From Pictodentalium vernedei (taxonomy: Eukaryota > Mollusca > Scaphopoda > Dentaliida > Dentaliidae): 64,000 nucleotides of DNA. Made by a program: the position numbers and the translations under genes. The notes under the pieces were generated by a model. It made no database searches. It was not told the origin of the DNA and saw only the letters and a program-made list of their open reading frames with translations. Positions within the stretch are counted from its first letter, which is position 1; every line of letters starts with the position of its first letter. The stretch covers positions 177,272,927-177,336,926 of the forward strand of contig CM062295.1 in the NCBI GenBank assembly GCA_031216915.1. Reading direction: 5' to 3'. This document shows, in pieces, positions 56,331 to 64,000 of this stretch.

Positions 56331-58105
56331 TTACTAACTTTTGTCTAGGGGTGTTGAGACTGGGTGCAATTTTGTCCTGGTCATTAGAAATGTTGGGCTC
56401 TTTGGGCGCCTTCTTTTTCCCTGGTGTGGGGTTCGCAAGTAGCTATCAAAGGCTTCATATCGATCGTCTTGTTCTTCTGCTTGAACACGATTCATCAACT
56501 ATTATCAACTGGGACACCCTTATCTCAATCCATCTTGCAAGCAATTTCATTTGGATAATCATATCGCAGTTATTAGTTTTACTGTCACCGGCATTAATGC
56601 CAGTCTCTGTGTTCACAATGTAACTTTGGCCCTTTGGGCCCCAATGACCTTCCATCAGCCCACGATCCTTCTGATTTTTCTTAATCAAGGATTGCAAAAT
56701 GCATAACATCATGTGGCGTAGACCAGCCCGAAGGCTACCGGAAGGCTGCGCGTCGAAAGTGTTGATTGGTCTGCCCTTAAAATTGAAAATGGACTCTCTT
56801 ACCTTAGTGGACTGAATTGATATGGAGGATGGCATTGGGGATCAAGGTGTCAGCGTGACCAGCTGAGATTCTCCTCCTTCTCGTTACTATCAATATTATC
56901 ACCATTATTATTACCATTATTATTACCAATATCACAGGTAATATCGTCCTCCTATGGAAACTCACCTGTTGCAAGAAGGATTAAGCCTGTAAGATATGGG
57001 GTGGATCCCACTTGTTAGGTACCTCCGCAGCACAATAGCTACACCCTTCTGACAATTTTCGATTTTTCGTGTCAGAAGGGAATACGTTTCCCTCATTGAT
57101 TTTTATTCCTTGGCGCAATTACAAAGCTTGCTAGTGGTACATAAAGCTTGATGAATCCTGACCAGCCAAATATATTACCGTCTGTATCTCATCTCCTCGA
57201 TTGTGCATTTTTGTACGATTATCATAACCCACAAGTATAGTACATGTATTTATGTGTGTAAAGATGTATATATATATGTGTGTATATATGTATATGTATA
57301 TATGTGTACATGTATATGTCTATATGTGTGTGTATCCGTGTGTGTGTGTGTGAGTGTGTTTGTGTATCTGCATGCATATATGTGTGTATATGTGTACGTG
57401 TGTTTGTGTCTATGTATATCTGAGAGCATATATATGTGCACATGCACGTATGTGTGAAGAAGTCGGCCCAAATAGTCAGTAACTAGTAAGTATAAACCCT
57501 CCACCACCCATCCCAGATGATGTGGGTCGACATTGACAAAGTCAATGATGGTCTATATCTTCTGGAATGCGTGATGGCGTGTCCTTTTGCTCAGTTCCAG
57601 GTTCCTGAAAATGGACTGTATATATGTGTGTGTATCCGTTTGTGTGTTATGGAAATATCACTTGGGGGCAACTGTGGTTCAGAATGTGGTTCGCTCGGGT
57701 GAACTTGGAACTGGCGGGTGTCAACTGTATCGGTATATTTATGTTAGAGCCTGTGCACATGCGTATGCGTGTGTACGAGAGAGAAAGAATGCACAGGTTG
57801 TGTGTGAGGATGCGGGGCAGCGTGTGCGTGTGAGGGTGTGCGAGTGTGTAGATACGCTTGTGTGTGTGAGAGGACGTATATGTGCATATATGCAGCCTGT
57901 GCCAAGCAGCAATAACACAACTCTATTATTTTAGCAAATATTATAGTCTTCCCTTTTTGTGTGTGTGTGTGTGTCTCCTCACCTTTGGTTTGTCGCTTGC
58001 GTCACAATTCACCCACTCCCGAATTATTCTACGTATGATATCCACTACTATTTTGTTATTTAGTTTGACATTTGACTTTGAATAAGCAGTTCATTCCTTC
58101 GGAAT
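56331..58105 (+). other. Z5 spacer, last part, with a (TG)n microsatellite
   Basis: Mostly non-coding. 57,235-57,450 and 57,610-57,980 are TG/ATGT-rich simple repeats. A - strand frame at 56,455-56,835 (126 codons, containing KTNNCDMIIQMKLLARWIEI) could be a transposon protein relic; I do not recognise it. Confidence 0.5.
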
Positions 58106-58318
58106 ATGAATTGTTTTTTCAGCTTGTTTTCCTTATTTTTCTTTACTATTTTCTCTTGCTTGTTTCTTCTGAGTTACCTTCTCCACTTTCATCCAAACTC
58201 TCGTATAAAGCAACCTGAATTCAATTCGCACCACTGCGAAATGATCCTGTCATTGAAAGTTACCAATCTCCGGGCATCATGCATACGTGTGTATTATTAC
58301 CACCCACAGATTACATAA
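58106..58318 (+). CDS. Family Z small hydrophobic ORF upstream of ORF2 (Z5)
   Basis: 70 codons. The N-terminus has about 25 hydrophobic residues (FFSLFSLFFFTIFSCLFLLS), like a signal peptide or membrane anchor, and the C-terminus is YYYHPQIT. Its TAA (58,316-58,318) overlaps the ORF2 ATG as TAATG. Z3 shows the same overlap and C-terminus. Termination-reinitiation at such an overlap is known for some LINEs (for example SART1). The start codon is a guess; function unknown. Confidence 0.5.
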   Translation: MNCFFSLFSLFFFTIFSCLFLLSYLLHFHPNSRIKQPEFNSHHCEMILSLKVTNLRASCIRVYYYHPQIT

Positions 58319-61300
58319 TGTATAGTCTTGAGTCATACCGCGCCAGGATTGGTACATTCAATACTGTAGTTCATGCTCGCGGCCCGAAAAGAAGACTAAC
58401 AAAACACCAGTCCCTTTGTGCTCTTGTGTATCTTTACATGTGGTCTATTCGTATTAAGGTCCAGATCAGCATTACTGTAACATCAGCCCTGTTTCATCTT
58501 TTATTCAACAAATTTATCCTACGCTGCCAATGCAGTAATGATCTTTGTACGAATGTTGAAAGACCCAATCTCCCACCGACACTTAATGTACCATATACAA
58601 TGCCAACTTCCTCAGCCATCTGTTATTTTATATATTTTATGACTTTGGTATTGGCTGTGGTCTTGTTATTGTCCGGAGACGTTGAATCAAACCCTGGACC
58701 AGACTCTGTGTACAGAGAAAATAACCATGATGCATTAAAAATCTTTCACCTGAACATCCAAAGCCTGAAGCCTAAAGTAGACATTGTTCAATATGAATCA
58801 TCCTTCCATGATATCTTAGCATTTACTGAGACATGGCTTCAATGCTCGGACCCAACATCAGATATTATGATTCATGGCTTCCAAGAACCTGTACGATTTA
58901 ACCGTTTGTCGAGGGGAGGGGGTGTTGCCGTCTACGTGAAAGACGGCTTGTGCTTTCGGCATAGAACTGATCTTGAGGTGAATGACATTGAATGCATCTG
59001 GGCTGAAGTGTTCATGACCCATGGTACGTCACTGCTGCTAGGAGTATTTTACCGCCCACCCAGTAGTCCCTCAGATGTTTGGGATAAAATTACGGCATCT
59101 ATTGACAAAGCCAAAGATACCTTAATTTCAGACATAGTTATTACTGGTGACTTCAACGACAACCAATATGGTTCTCCCAATGGTTGCTTCCGGGAACTAA
59201 GTAATTATTTCAATCTTAGACAGCTTGTGGAAGAACCAACATGCTTTACCGAATCATCTGCAACTCTGATCGACCTATTTGCGGTTAGTAATACTGTACA
59301 TGTACTGGAATGTGAAGCCCTAGAACCACTTGTACCTGACATGACTCGCTATCATTGTCCAATTTATATTGCCATTGAATTCAAGAAAGAAAAGCCTAAA
59401 AACTTTAAGAGACGCATATGGTTGTATGCAGAGGGAAACTTTGATGGTCTGAACACTGCATACAATAACGTAGACTGGGAAAGACTGCTTGCTCATTCGT
59501 GCCTGGACACTGTAGTATCCACCTTCACCGATAAATTACTCGAAACGGCATCTAAATTTATTCCCAACAAATTGATAACCTCTAGGGCTAACCAGCCTAA
59601 ATGGATGCATAATCAAATTCGATTATTAATAAGGCAAAGGACACGTTTATACCGTAGAGCAAAGCGCTCTGGCCAACTGCAAGACTGGGCGAGATATAAG
59701 CATAAACGAAATGAAGTCGTATCAGCTGTTAGGAAAGCCAAATCTACATATATATCAAAAGTCCAATCAGAACTAAGTTGTCTGGATACACCATCGTCAG
59801 TGTGGTGGAAAACATTAAAAACATTTATCTGTAAAAATATCCATGGAATCCCGACTATAAGTCACCTCAACAAACTCTATTCAACTAATCTAGAAAAGGC
59901 GGAAGTGTTCAATGATTACTTCTGTTCCATTTCGACATTGGATGACACTAATGCATCCTTGCCAGATTCACCCCTGCCTACCCTACAATCGCTTGACAAA
60001 ATAACACTTGAAAGCAAGGAAGTGTACGAAGCAATCAAGAGTATTAAGGTATCGAAGGCGTCTGGTCCTGATCTAATAAGTCCCAGACTTTTAAAAGAAT
60101 GTAAAGACTCATTGTGTGACCCACTTACGACCCTCTTCAATAGGTTATTAGATAACTGTTACTTTCCAAATTTATGGAAAAAAGCCAATGTGACACCGGT
60201 GCTGAAAAAGAATCCGTCTAATGTAGTTACTAACTATCGGCCAATATCTTTGCTTAGCTGTACTGGTAAACTACTTGAAAAATGTATCTTCAAACGATTA
60301 TGGCATTTCTTATGTGATAACAACATACTAAGCCAGTTTCAGTCTGGTTTTACTCCAGGTGACTCTACGGTTCTACAACTGACAGACCTCTATGATGAAT
60401 TCTGTCACGCTCTTGACGAAGGAAAAGAAGTAAGGGTCGTCTTTTGTGATGTTAGTAAGGCATTTGATAAAGTTTGGCATGTTGGTCTTATTCACAAGCT
60501 CGAGAGAATAGGAATATCTGGTGACTTGCTTTGTTTCCTAAAATCATACCTTTCTGATCGGTACCAGCGCGTCCTTGTAGCCTCTGAGGCATCTCCTTGG
60601 AAACCAATAACGTCTGGTGTTCCACAGGGTTCTATCCTTGGTCCCCTGTTATTCCTGATTTACATCAACGATATTAATGTAAACCTACTTAGCAGCATAC
60701 GTTTATTTGCAGATGATACATCCCTTTATCTTATAATTGAGAATCCTGACCAAGGTGCCATCATTCTCAACCGTGATTTAGCCACAATTGAACATTGGGC
60801 TAAAACTTGGCTCGTTGAGTTCAACCCCCATAAAACGGAAACCATGATCATATCACGTAAAAGTAACGTTCCAGTGCACCCACCAATATATTTAAGCGGA
60901 ACTCAAATCTCGGAGGTGTGTAGCCACAAGCATCTGGGTGTAATTTTGAATAAAGGTTGTACATGGAACGACCATATCAATGATATGTGCGCTAAAGCCT
61001 GGACACGTATTGACTTGCTCAGGGCCCATAAGTTTACACTTGACCGGAAAGTCCTTGAAAAGATATACTTCGCATTTATCCGACCTCTTTTAGAATACGC
61101 TGACTCTGTCTGGGACAACTGCTCAGCAACTCAAGCTGCTGACCTGGAGAAAATACAAGTAGCTGCAGCAAGAATAGTCACTGGCGCCACTGTGAGCTGC
61201 AGAAAAGAACTTCTCTACACAGAAACTCAATGGGATTCACTGGAAGAAAGACGCCGAAAGCACAAGCTTATCCAATTTTTTAAGATGTATCATAAATTAA

Positions 61301-61863
61301 CGCCTCCATATATCTCCAACAAGGTGCCACCAATTATCTCATCTATCACCCAAAACCACAATCTGCGATCGGAAAATAACCACCGTGTTCCTTTTTGCCA
61401 CACCAATTTATATAAGTCCTCGTTTATCCCGCAAGTTACCGACCAGTGGAATGGAATACCCCCCTCAGTAAGAGAAAATTGTTCCCTCATAAACTTCAAG
61501 ACGTTTATAAATAGTGCGAACCTGCGACCACCAATTTTCTACTATGGCGCCAAATCTCGTGCTGCCCAGATTTATCATTGCAGGTTACGCCTGCATTGCA
61601 GTAATATCAACGCCCACTTATACGATAACCATCTCTCACCATCTCCACGTTGCCAGTGTGGGGATCTTGAAAATACTGAACACTTTCTTATGCACTGCCC
61701 AATCTATGACGATGCTCGTGATTCCACAATCAATACATTGCCATTTACTTTTGAGCTCTCAACACTTTTATTTGGATCCGAACATTTGAATAACAATGAA
61801 AACTTTCTGGTCTTCAGAGCTGTGCAGGACTTCATCATGGTGAGTGGACGTTTTAATACGTAA
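58318..61863 (+). CDS. Family Z ORF2, intact: leader, 2A, endonuclease, reverse transcriptase
   Basis: 1,181 codons. Residues 1-119 are a leader with YRARIGTF near the start and a hydrophobic stretch just before 2A (GDVESNPGP, 120-128). The endonuclease follows with Asn146 (HLNIQS), Glu171 (TETWL), GDFND at 277-281 and His346 (RYHCPI). The RT has CDVSKAFD with Asp711, SGVPQGSILGPLLF and FADD (Asp799, Asp800). The C-terminus has CQCGDLENTEHFLMHC (Cys1112, Cys1114, His1122, Cys1127). The motifs fit CR1/L2-group elements. All catalytic residues are present, so the enzyme may be active. ATG at 58,318 was chosen because of the TAATG overlap conserved with Z3; the frame is open slightly further upstream. 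Confidence 0.95.
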   Translation: MYSLESYRARIGTFNTVVHARGPKRRLTKHQSLCALVYLYMWSIRIKVQISITVTSALFHLLFNKFILRCQCSNDLCTNVERPNLPPTLNVPYTMPTSSAICYFIYFMTLVLAVVLLLSGDVESNPGPDSVYRENNHDALKIFHLNIQSLKPKVDIVQYESSFHDILAFTETWLQCSDPTSDIMIHGFQEPVRFNRLSRGGGVAVYVKDGLCFRHRTDLEVNDIECIWAEVFMTHGTSLLLGVFYRPPSSPSDVWDKITASIDKAKDTLISDIVITGDFNDNQYGSPNGCFRELSNYFNLRQLVEEPTCFTESSATLIDLFAVSNTVHVLECEALEPLVPDMTRYHCPIYIAIEFKKEKPKNFKRRIWLYAEGNFDGLNTAYNNVDWERLLAHSCLDTVVSTFTDKLLETASKFIPNKLITSRANQPKWMHNQIRLLIRQRTRLYRRAKRSGQLQDWARYKHKRNEVVSAVRKAKSTYISKVQSELSCLDTPSSVWWKTLKTFICKNIHGIPTISHLNKLYSTNLEKAEVFNDYFCSISTLDDTNASLPDSPLPTLQSLDKITLESKEVYEAIKSIKVSKASGPDLISPRLLKECKDSLCDPLTTLFNRLLDNCYFPNLWKKANVTPVLKKNPSNVVTNYRPISLLSCTGKLLEKCIFKRLWHFLCDNNILSQFQSGFTPGDSTVLQLTDLYDEFCHALDEGKEVRVVFCDVSKAFDKVWHVGLIHKLERIGISGDLLCFLKSYLSDRYQRVLVASEASPWKPITSGVPQGSILGPLLFLIYINDINVNLLSSIRLFADDTSLYLIIENPDQGAIILNRDLATIEHWAKTWLVEFNPHKTETMIISRKSNVPVHPPIYLSGTQISEVCSHKHLGVILNKGCTWNDHINDMCAKAWTRIDLLRAHKFTLDRKVLEKIYFAFIRPLLEYADSVWDNCSATQAADLEKIQVAAARIVTGATVSCRKELLYTETQWDSLEERRRKHKLIQFFKMYHKLTPPYISNKVPPIISSITQNHNLRSENNHRVPFCHTNLYKSSFIPQVTDQWNGIPPSVRENCSLINFKTFINSANLRPPIFYYGAKSRAAQIYHCRLRLHCSNINAHLYDNHLSPSPRCQCGDLENTEHFLMHCPIYDDARDSTINTLPFTFELSTLLFGSEHLNNNENFLVFRAVQDFIMVSGRFNT
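58675..58701 (+). other. 2A ribosome-skipping motif (Z5)
   Basis: Encodes GDVESNPGP, a perfect 2A core. It divides the ORF2 product into a leader of about 127 residues, ending in a hydrophobic segment plus the 2A tail, and an endonuclease-RT beginning Pro-Asp-Ser, with the first endonuclease motif only about 18 residues later. Confidence 0.93.
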
Positions 61864-62532
61864 CAGTGAGCCTAAAGACATTTTGGTATTATTTGCCACA
61901 CATATGGGCCACCGTTACCGATTTGTTCATTGAGGCTGCCCTATTGAATATTCTGTGATAGCCAACATTGAATTCAGGTTGTTTCCCCATTTCCTAGTTA
62001 ACCCTTTACCCAATGTAACGGTCAGTGTTATCCAAGAAAATCACCATTTAACCCACTTTATATTTTCAGTTTTCGTCTCGGGAACATGGCTAGTGACCCC
62101 TCAATGGAACGAGTTCGATGAGCTCGTTCCGGTGAGGGGTCATGGGCTGTGCTTTTGAGACGGACATTGAACATTTCTAGTTATTCAAAAATTATTCTTC
62201 AAGTGTCGTCTTCTACACGTGTTGGGAAAGGGGTTAAGTTCCTTGTCCCTTTTTATTCTTCTATTCTCTCTATTACTCTCCTTACTCTCTCTATTTCTCA
62301 TGTTTAAACAATATTTTACTTGGTGTTTCCAGCTACCTTTAAACTTCGTCAGTCTTCCCAAGGAGACAGCTTATACAAGCTAAAAGCTTAATGCTGAATC
62401 CTTCCAACAAATCTCGTTCTTGACACATAACTTTAATGCATATCATTGTATTACGTATTCTGTGTAACAACCATCTTGTAGATAATGATATGTATGTATC
62501 ATATTTTCTCATGAATAAATATTGTTTAAACT
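61864..62532 (+). other. Family Z 3' UTR (Z5)
   Basis: Contains the stem-loop at 62,074-62,160, a GTTTAAACAAT near 62,304 and the complementary terminal ATTGTTTAAAC, and an AATAAA in the tail. The block AGACAGCTTATACAAGC is shared in altered form with the other Z tails. Confidence 0.8.
62074..62160 (+). repeat. Family Z 3'-UTR stem-loop
   Basis: GTCTC ... GAGAC closes an arm pair that includes AGTGACCCCTCA / TGAGGGGTCATG and GGAACGAG / CTCGTTCC around a small loop. The same structure, with compensating changes, is in the Z 3' UTRs at 1,483-1,563, 14,012-14,092 and about 40,268-40,348. Possible role: recognition of the element RNA by its reverse transcriptase. Confidence 0.75.
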
Positions 62533-62836
62533 AAAAATAGACCAGAATAGCTAATTATAGTAATAATAAGTAAAGCTCTTCCAACTAATAGGCTCTTCTA
62601 CGCTACTGGAGTATAATCCAGAACAAAGGAACATGGCCAGGTAGAGGAAAACTATTGCATATATAGATAGAAGCAGAGAATTCTGAAAGAATTCGAAATA
62701 GTAAAAGTTGGGTGGATTTTGGTGATTTGGAGAGATTGTCGGGTTGTTTGTGGTAATTAGATTTACTCTTCTACAAAGAAACATACCCTCCGAATATACC
62801 CCTGTCTTGTTAGAAGGTTTTGGGTCACATAGCAAT

Positions 62837-63043
62837 CACGTGCTACCATAGAAACCAAGATGGCGGCCTCCAGTATACAAAATGGACGACGGAAACACGT
62901 GTCACCCTAAGAACACGCGCTGCGCATGCGCACTAACACCACGTATCACTATGGAGATGACGTCACAAGATGGCCGCTCACGCGGGTTACCATTACAACA
63001 CAACATGACGTCACCAGGTCACGTGACATGACGTCACTTCCGG
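62837..63043. promoter_or_regulatory. CpG-rich cluster of promoter motifs inside the TIR transposon
   Basis: CACGTG (62,837), a YY1-like AAGATGGCGG (62,857-62,866), an NRF1-like GCGCATGCGC (62,922-62,931), TGACGTCA three times (62,958; 63,006; 63,029), a second YY1-like AAGATGGCCG (62,967), GTCACGTGAC (63,018-63,027) and an ETS-like CACTTCCGG (63,035-63,043). Together these resemble a TATA-less animal promoter. The direction of transcription is not evident. Confidence 0.65.
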
Positions 63044-63103
63044 AGCCCCCTGCGGGGTCCCCCCAATGAGCCCTGATCGGGTACATGCTATACTACTGAC
63101 TGA

Positions 63104-63750
63104 TTAGAATGATCTATAATTTATATGACAAATGAGGGGGTGGGGTGTGGGGCGGGGGGGGGGGGAGTCTTTGCATTCTACATATGGATTCTCTTGATCT
63201 CCAACCAAACTGATTGACTGGATTTAATGAAAACCGTTTGCAAAATGCAAAGGGAGTACTGTGTACCAGATGATCAAAGCTTTTCTAAAATACAGTTCTA
63301 AATTAATGTTCCATGTAAATATCTGTGATATTTTCCTAATTTATACATTCCACGTGGGGAGGGGGGGGGGGGGATGTACTGAGAATTTATATTATTATTT
63401 ACCCTTCAATTCTACACTTAAATAAGCTTCATTGCTGTTAATAGTAAACAGTCAAACCAATATAGTGAGATTCGTTCACCAATCAAGGGGTTAAGTCGCA
63501 GAATATTTGCATATTATGGTACTCGTATTAATTCGCATGCAAGGGGTTAAGGGCATATTGATTTGCACGGCACCAATATTCAATTTGCGATATTTCATAT
63601 ACACTAAAGTTGTAAGAAAAAAACAACAAAACATTCCACTATTATTACTGTTGTCAACTTTATTTCCCACATTTTAATATTTTTATAAATAAAACTATTT
63701 TTATAATAAAACATTATGATTCCATTATCGTTTGCTTTATTGAATTTAAG
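63104..63750. other. Intergenic or intronic DNA
   Basis: AT-rich, with G tracts near 63,145-63,170 and 63,358-63,375. Ends at a possible splice acceptor (TTGAATTTAAG). No gene seen. Confidence 0.5.
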
Positions 63751-63993
63751 GTGACAGCAAGATTATTTACTGAAATACCTGTATCATCAATTGATAGGAG
63801 TGTTGATAGTATTCACCCCACAGAAAGATTTAATTTCTTCAAAGGAAACGTCACCAAATATACTTTCACTGTTGAGACTTGTTTATGTCCTAATTCTCTC
63901 TCTGACCTTTACAGTATTTTGACCTCATCCATTCTATCAAACCTTTTGATATTTATGCTCATCCGATTTCTAAAAAGGAAAAAAGTCACCTAA
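63751..63993 (+). CDS. Possible terminal exon of a membrane-protein gene
   Basis: 80 open codons after TTTATTGAATTTAAG, with one sequon (NVT) and a hydrophobic segment near the C-terminus (ILSNLLIFMLIRF) followed by LKRKK, as in a type I membrane protein. The stop overlaps an AATAAA (CCTAATAAAC), fitting a very short 3' UTR. It resembles the other host gene only in layout (TM near the end), not in sequence. The acceptor is mediocre and no upstream exon is seen. Confidence 0.35.
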   Translation: MTARLFTEIPVSSIDRSVDSIHPTERFNFFKGNVTKYTFTVETCLCPNSLSDLYSILTSSILSNLLIFMLIRFLKRKKVT

Positions 63994-64000
63994 TAAACTT

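Larger units (their letters stand above)
53875..62532 (+). mobile_element. Family Z LINE, copy Z5 (8.66 kb, ORF2 intact)
   Basis: Flanked by AAAAATAGACC at 53,864-53,874 and 62,533-62,543 (11-bp target duplication), and ends in the fixed tail GTTTAAACT. It starts inside ORF1, so it is 5' truncated. It contains the rest of ORF1, a 3.7 kb repeat-rich spacer with its own X1 insertion, the small hydrophobic ORF, an intact ORF2 and a 0.67 kb 3' UTR. The intact ORF2 points to a fairly recent insertion. Confidence 0.85.
53795..63097. mobile_element. TIR DNA transposon (634 bp) split by a nested family Z element
   Basis: Inverted ends at 53,795-53,832 and 63,060-63,097 agree at 36 of 38 positions (start AGTAGTATAGCATG). 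GACTGA precedes the left end (53,789-53,794) and follows the right end (63,098-63,103), giving a 6-bp target duplication. Without the nested element (53,875-62,532) and one copy of its target duplication, about 634 bp remain, with no coding frame. 6-bp duplications and AG...CT ends are known for Polinton/Maverick; Dada and IS3EU also make about 6 bp. Superfamily unresolved. Confidence 0.8.

Noticed and set aside
57203-57457. Overlapping ORFs rich in Cys/Val/Tyr (+) and His/Thr/Ile (-)
   Set aside because: They are translations of a TG/ATGT microsatellite and have no independent support.
53795-63097. A complete Polinton/Maverick virus-like transposon
   Set aside because: TSD length and AG...CT ends fit, but there is no polymerase B, integrase, protease or capsid gene, and the bulk of the interval is a LINE.

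Overview
The window is animal nuclear DNA, probably from a marine invertebrate; I cannot name the lineage. The signs are spliced exons with GT/AG borders and AATAAA signals, trinucleotide and (TG)n microsatellites, many short fold-back repeats, and several families of APE-type non-LTR retrotransposons (LINEs), one of which carries 2A peptides. I see no bacterial operon, rRNA, tRNA or CRISPR.

Left part (1-39,922): an imperfect tandem array of one host locus on the + strand. Each unit holds the 3' end of a gene for a type I membrane protein: a Ser/Thr-rich stalk exon, a transmembrane (TM) exon, and a last exon with a poly(A) signal. Copy alpha is 221-12,755, copy beta is 12,756-38,992, and copy gamma begins at 38,993. 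Beta is about twice as long as alpha. The difference is explained almost to the base by three microhomology deletions in alpha (3.44, 0.98 and 7.35 kb) and two retrotransposon insertions in beta (about 1.6 kb and 90 bp).

Three LINE families make up most of the DNA. Family X (mostly - strand, (TTA)n tail) has an ORF1 with an SGNH-esterase-like domain and an ORF2 with endonuclease and reverse transcriptase. Family Y (+ strand, GC-rich hairpin and (TTCA)n tail) is present only as RT C-termini with long 3' regions. Family Z is CR1/L2-like and ends in the fixed tail ATTGTTTAAACT. It has an L1-type ORF1, a long spacer full of tandem repeats, a small hydrophobic ORF that overlaps ORF2 as TAATG, and an ORF2 in which a hydrophobic leader is joined to the endonuclease-RT by a 2A peptide.

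Right part (39,923-64,000): a rearranged Z copy (- strand), a long X copy (- strand), about 6 kb of non-coding DNA with hairpin repeats, and a nested structure. In the nest, an 8.66 kb Z element with an intact ORF2 of 1,181 codons (58,318-61,863) sits, with an 11-bp target duplication, inside a 634-bp DNA transposon. That transposon has 38-bp inverted ends, a 6-bp target duplication and a dense CpG-rich cluster of animal promoter motifs. A possible terminal exon of another membrane-protein gene ends the window.

The most notable system is the Z family's gene layout: stop/start reinitiation, then a membrane leader, then 2A, then endonuclease-RT. Next is the nested, promoter-bearing transposon.
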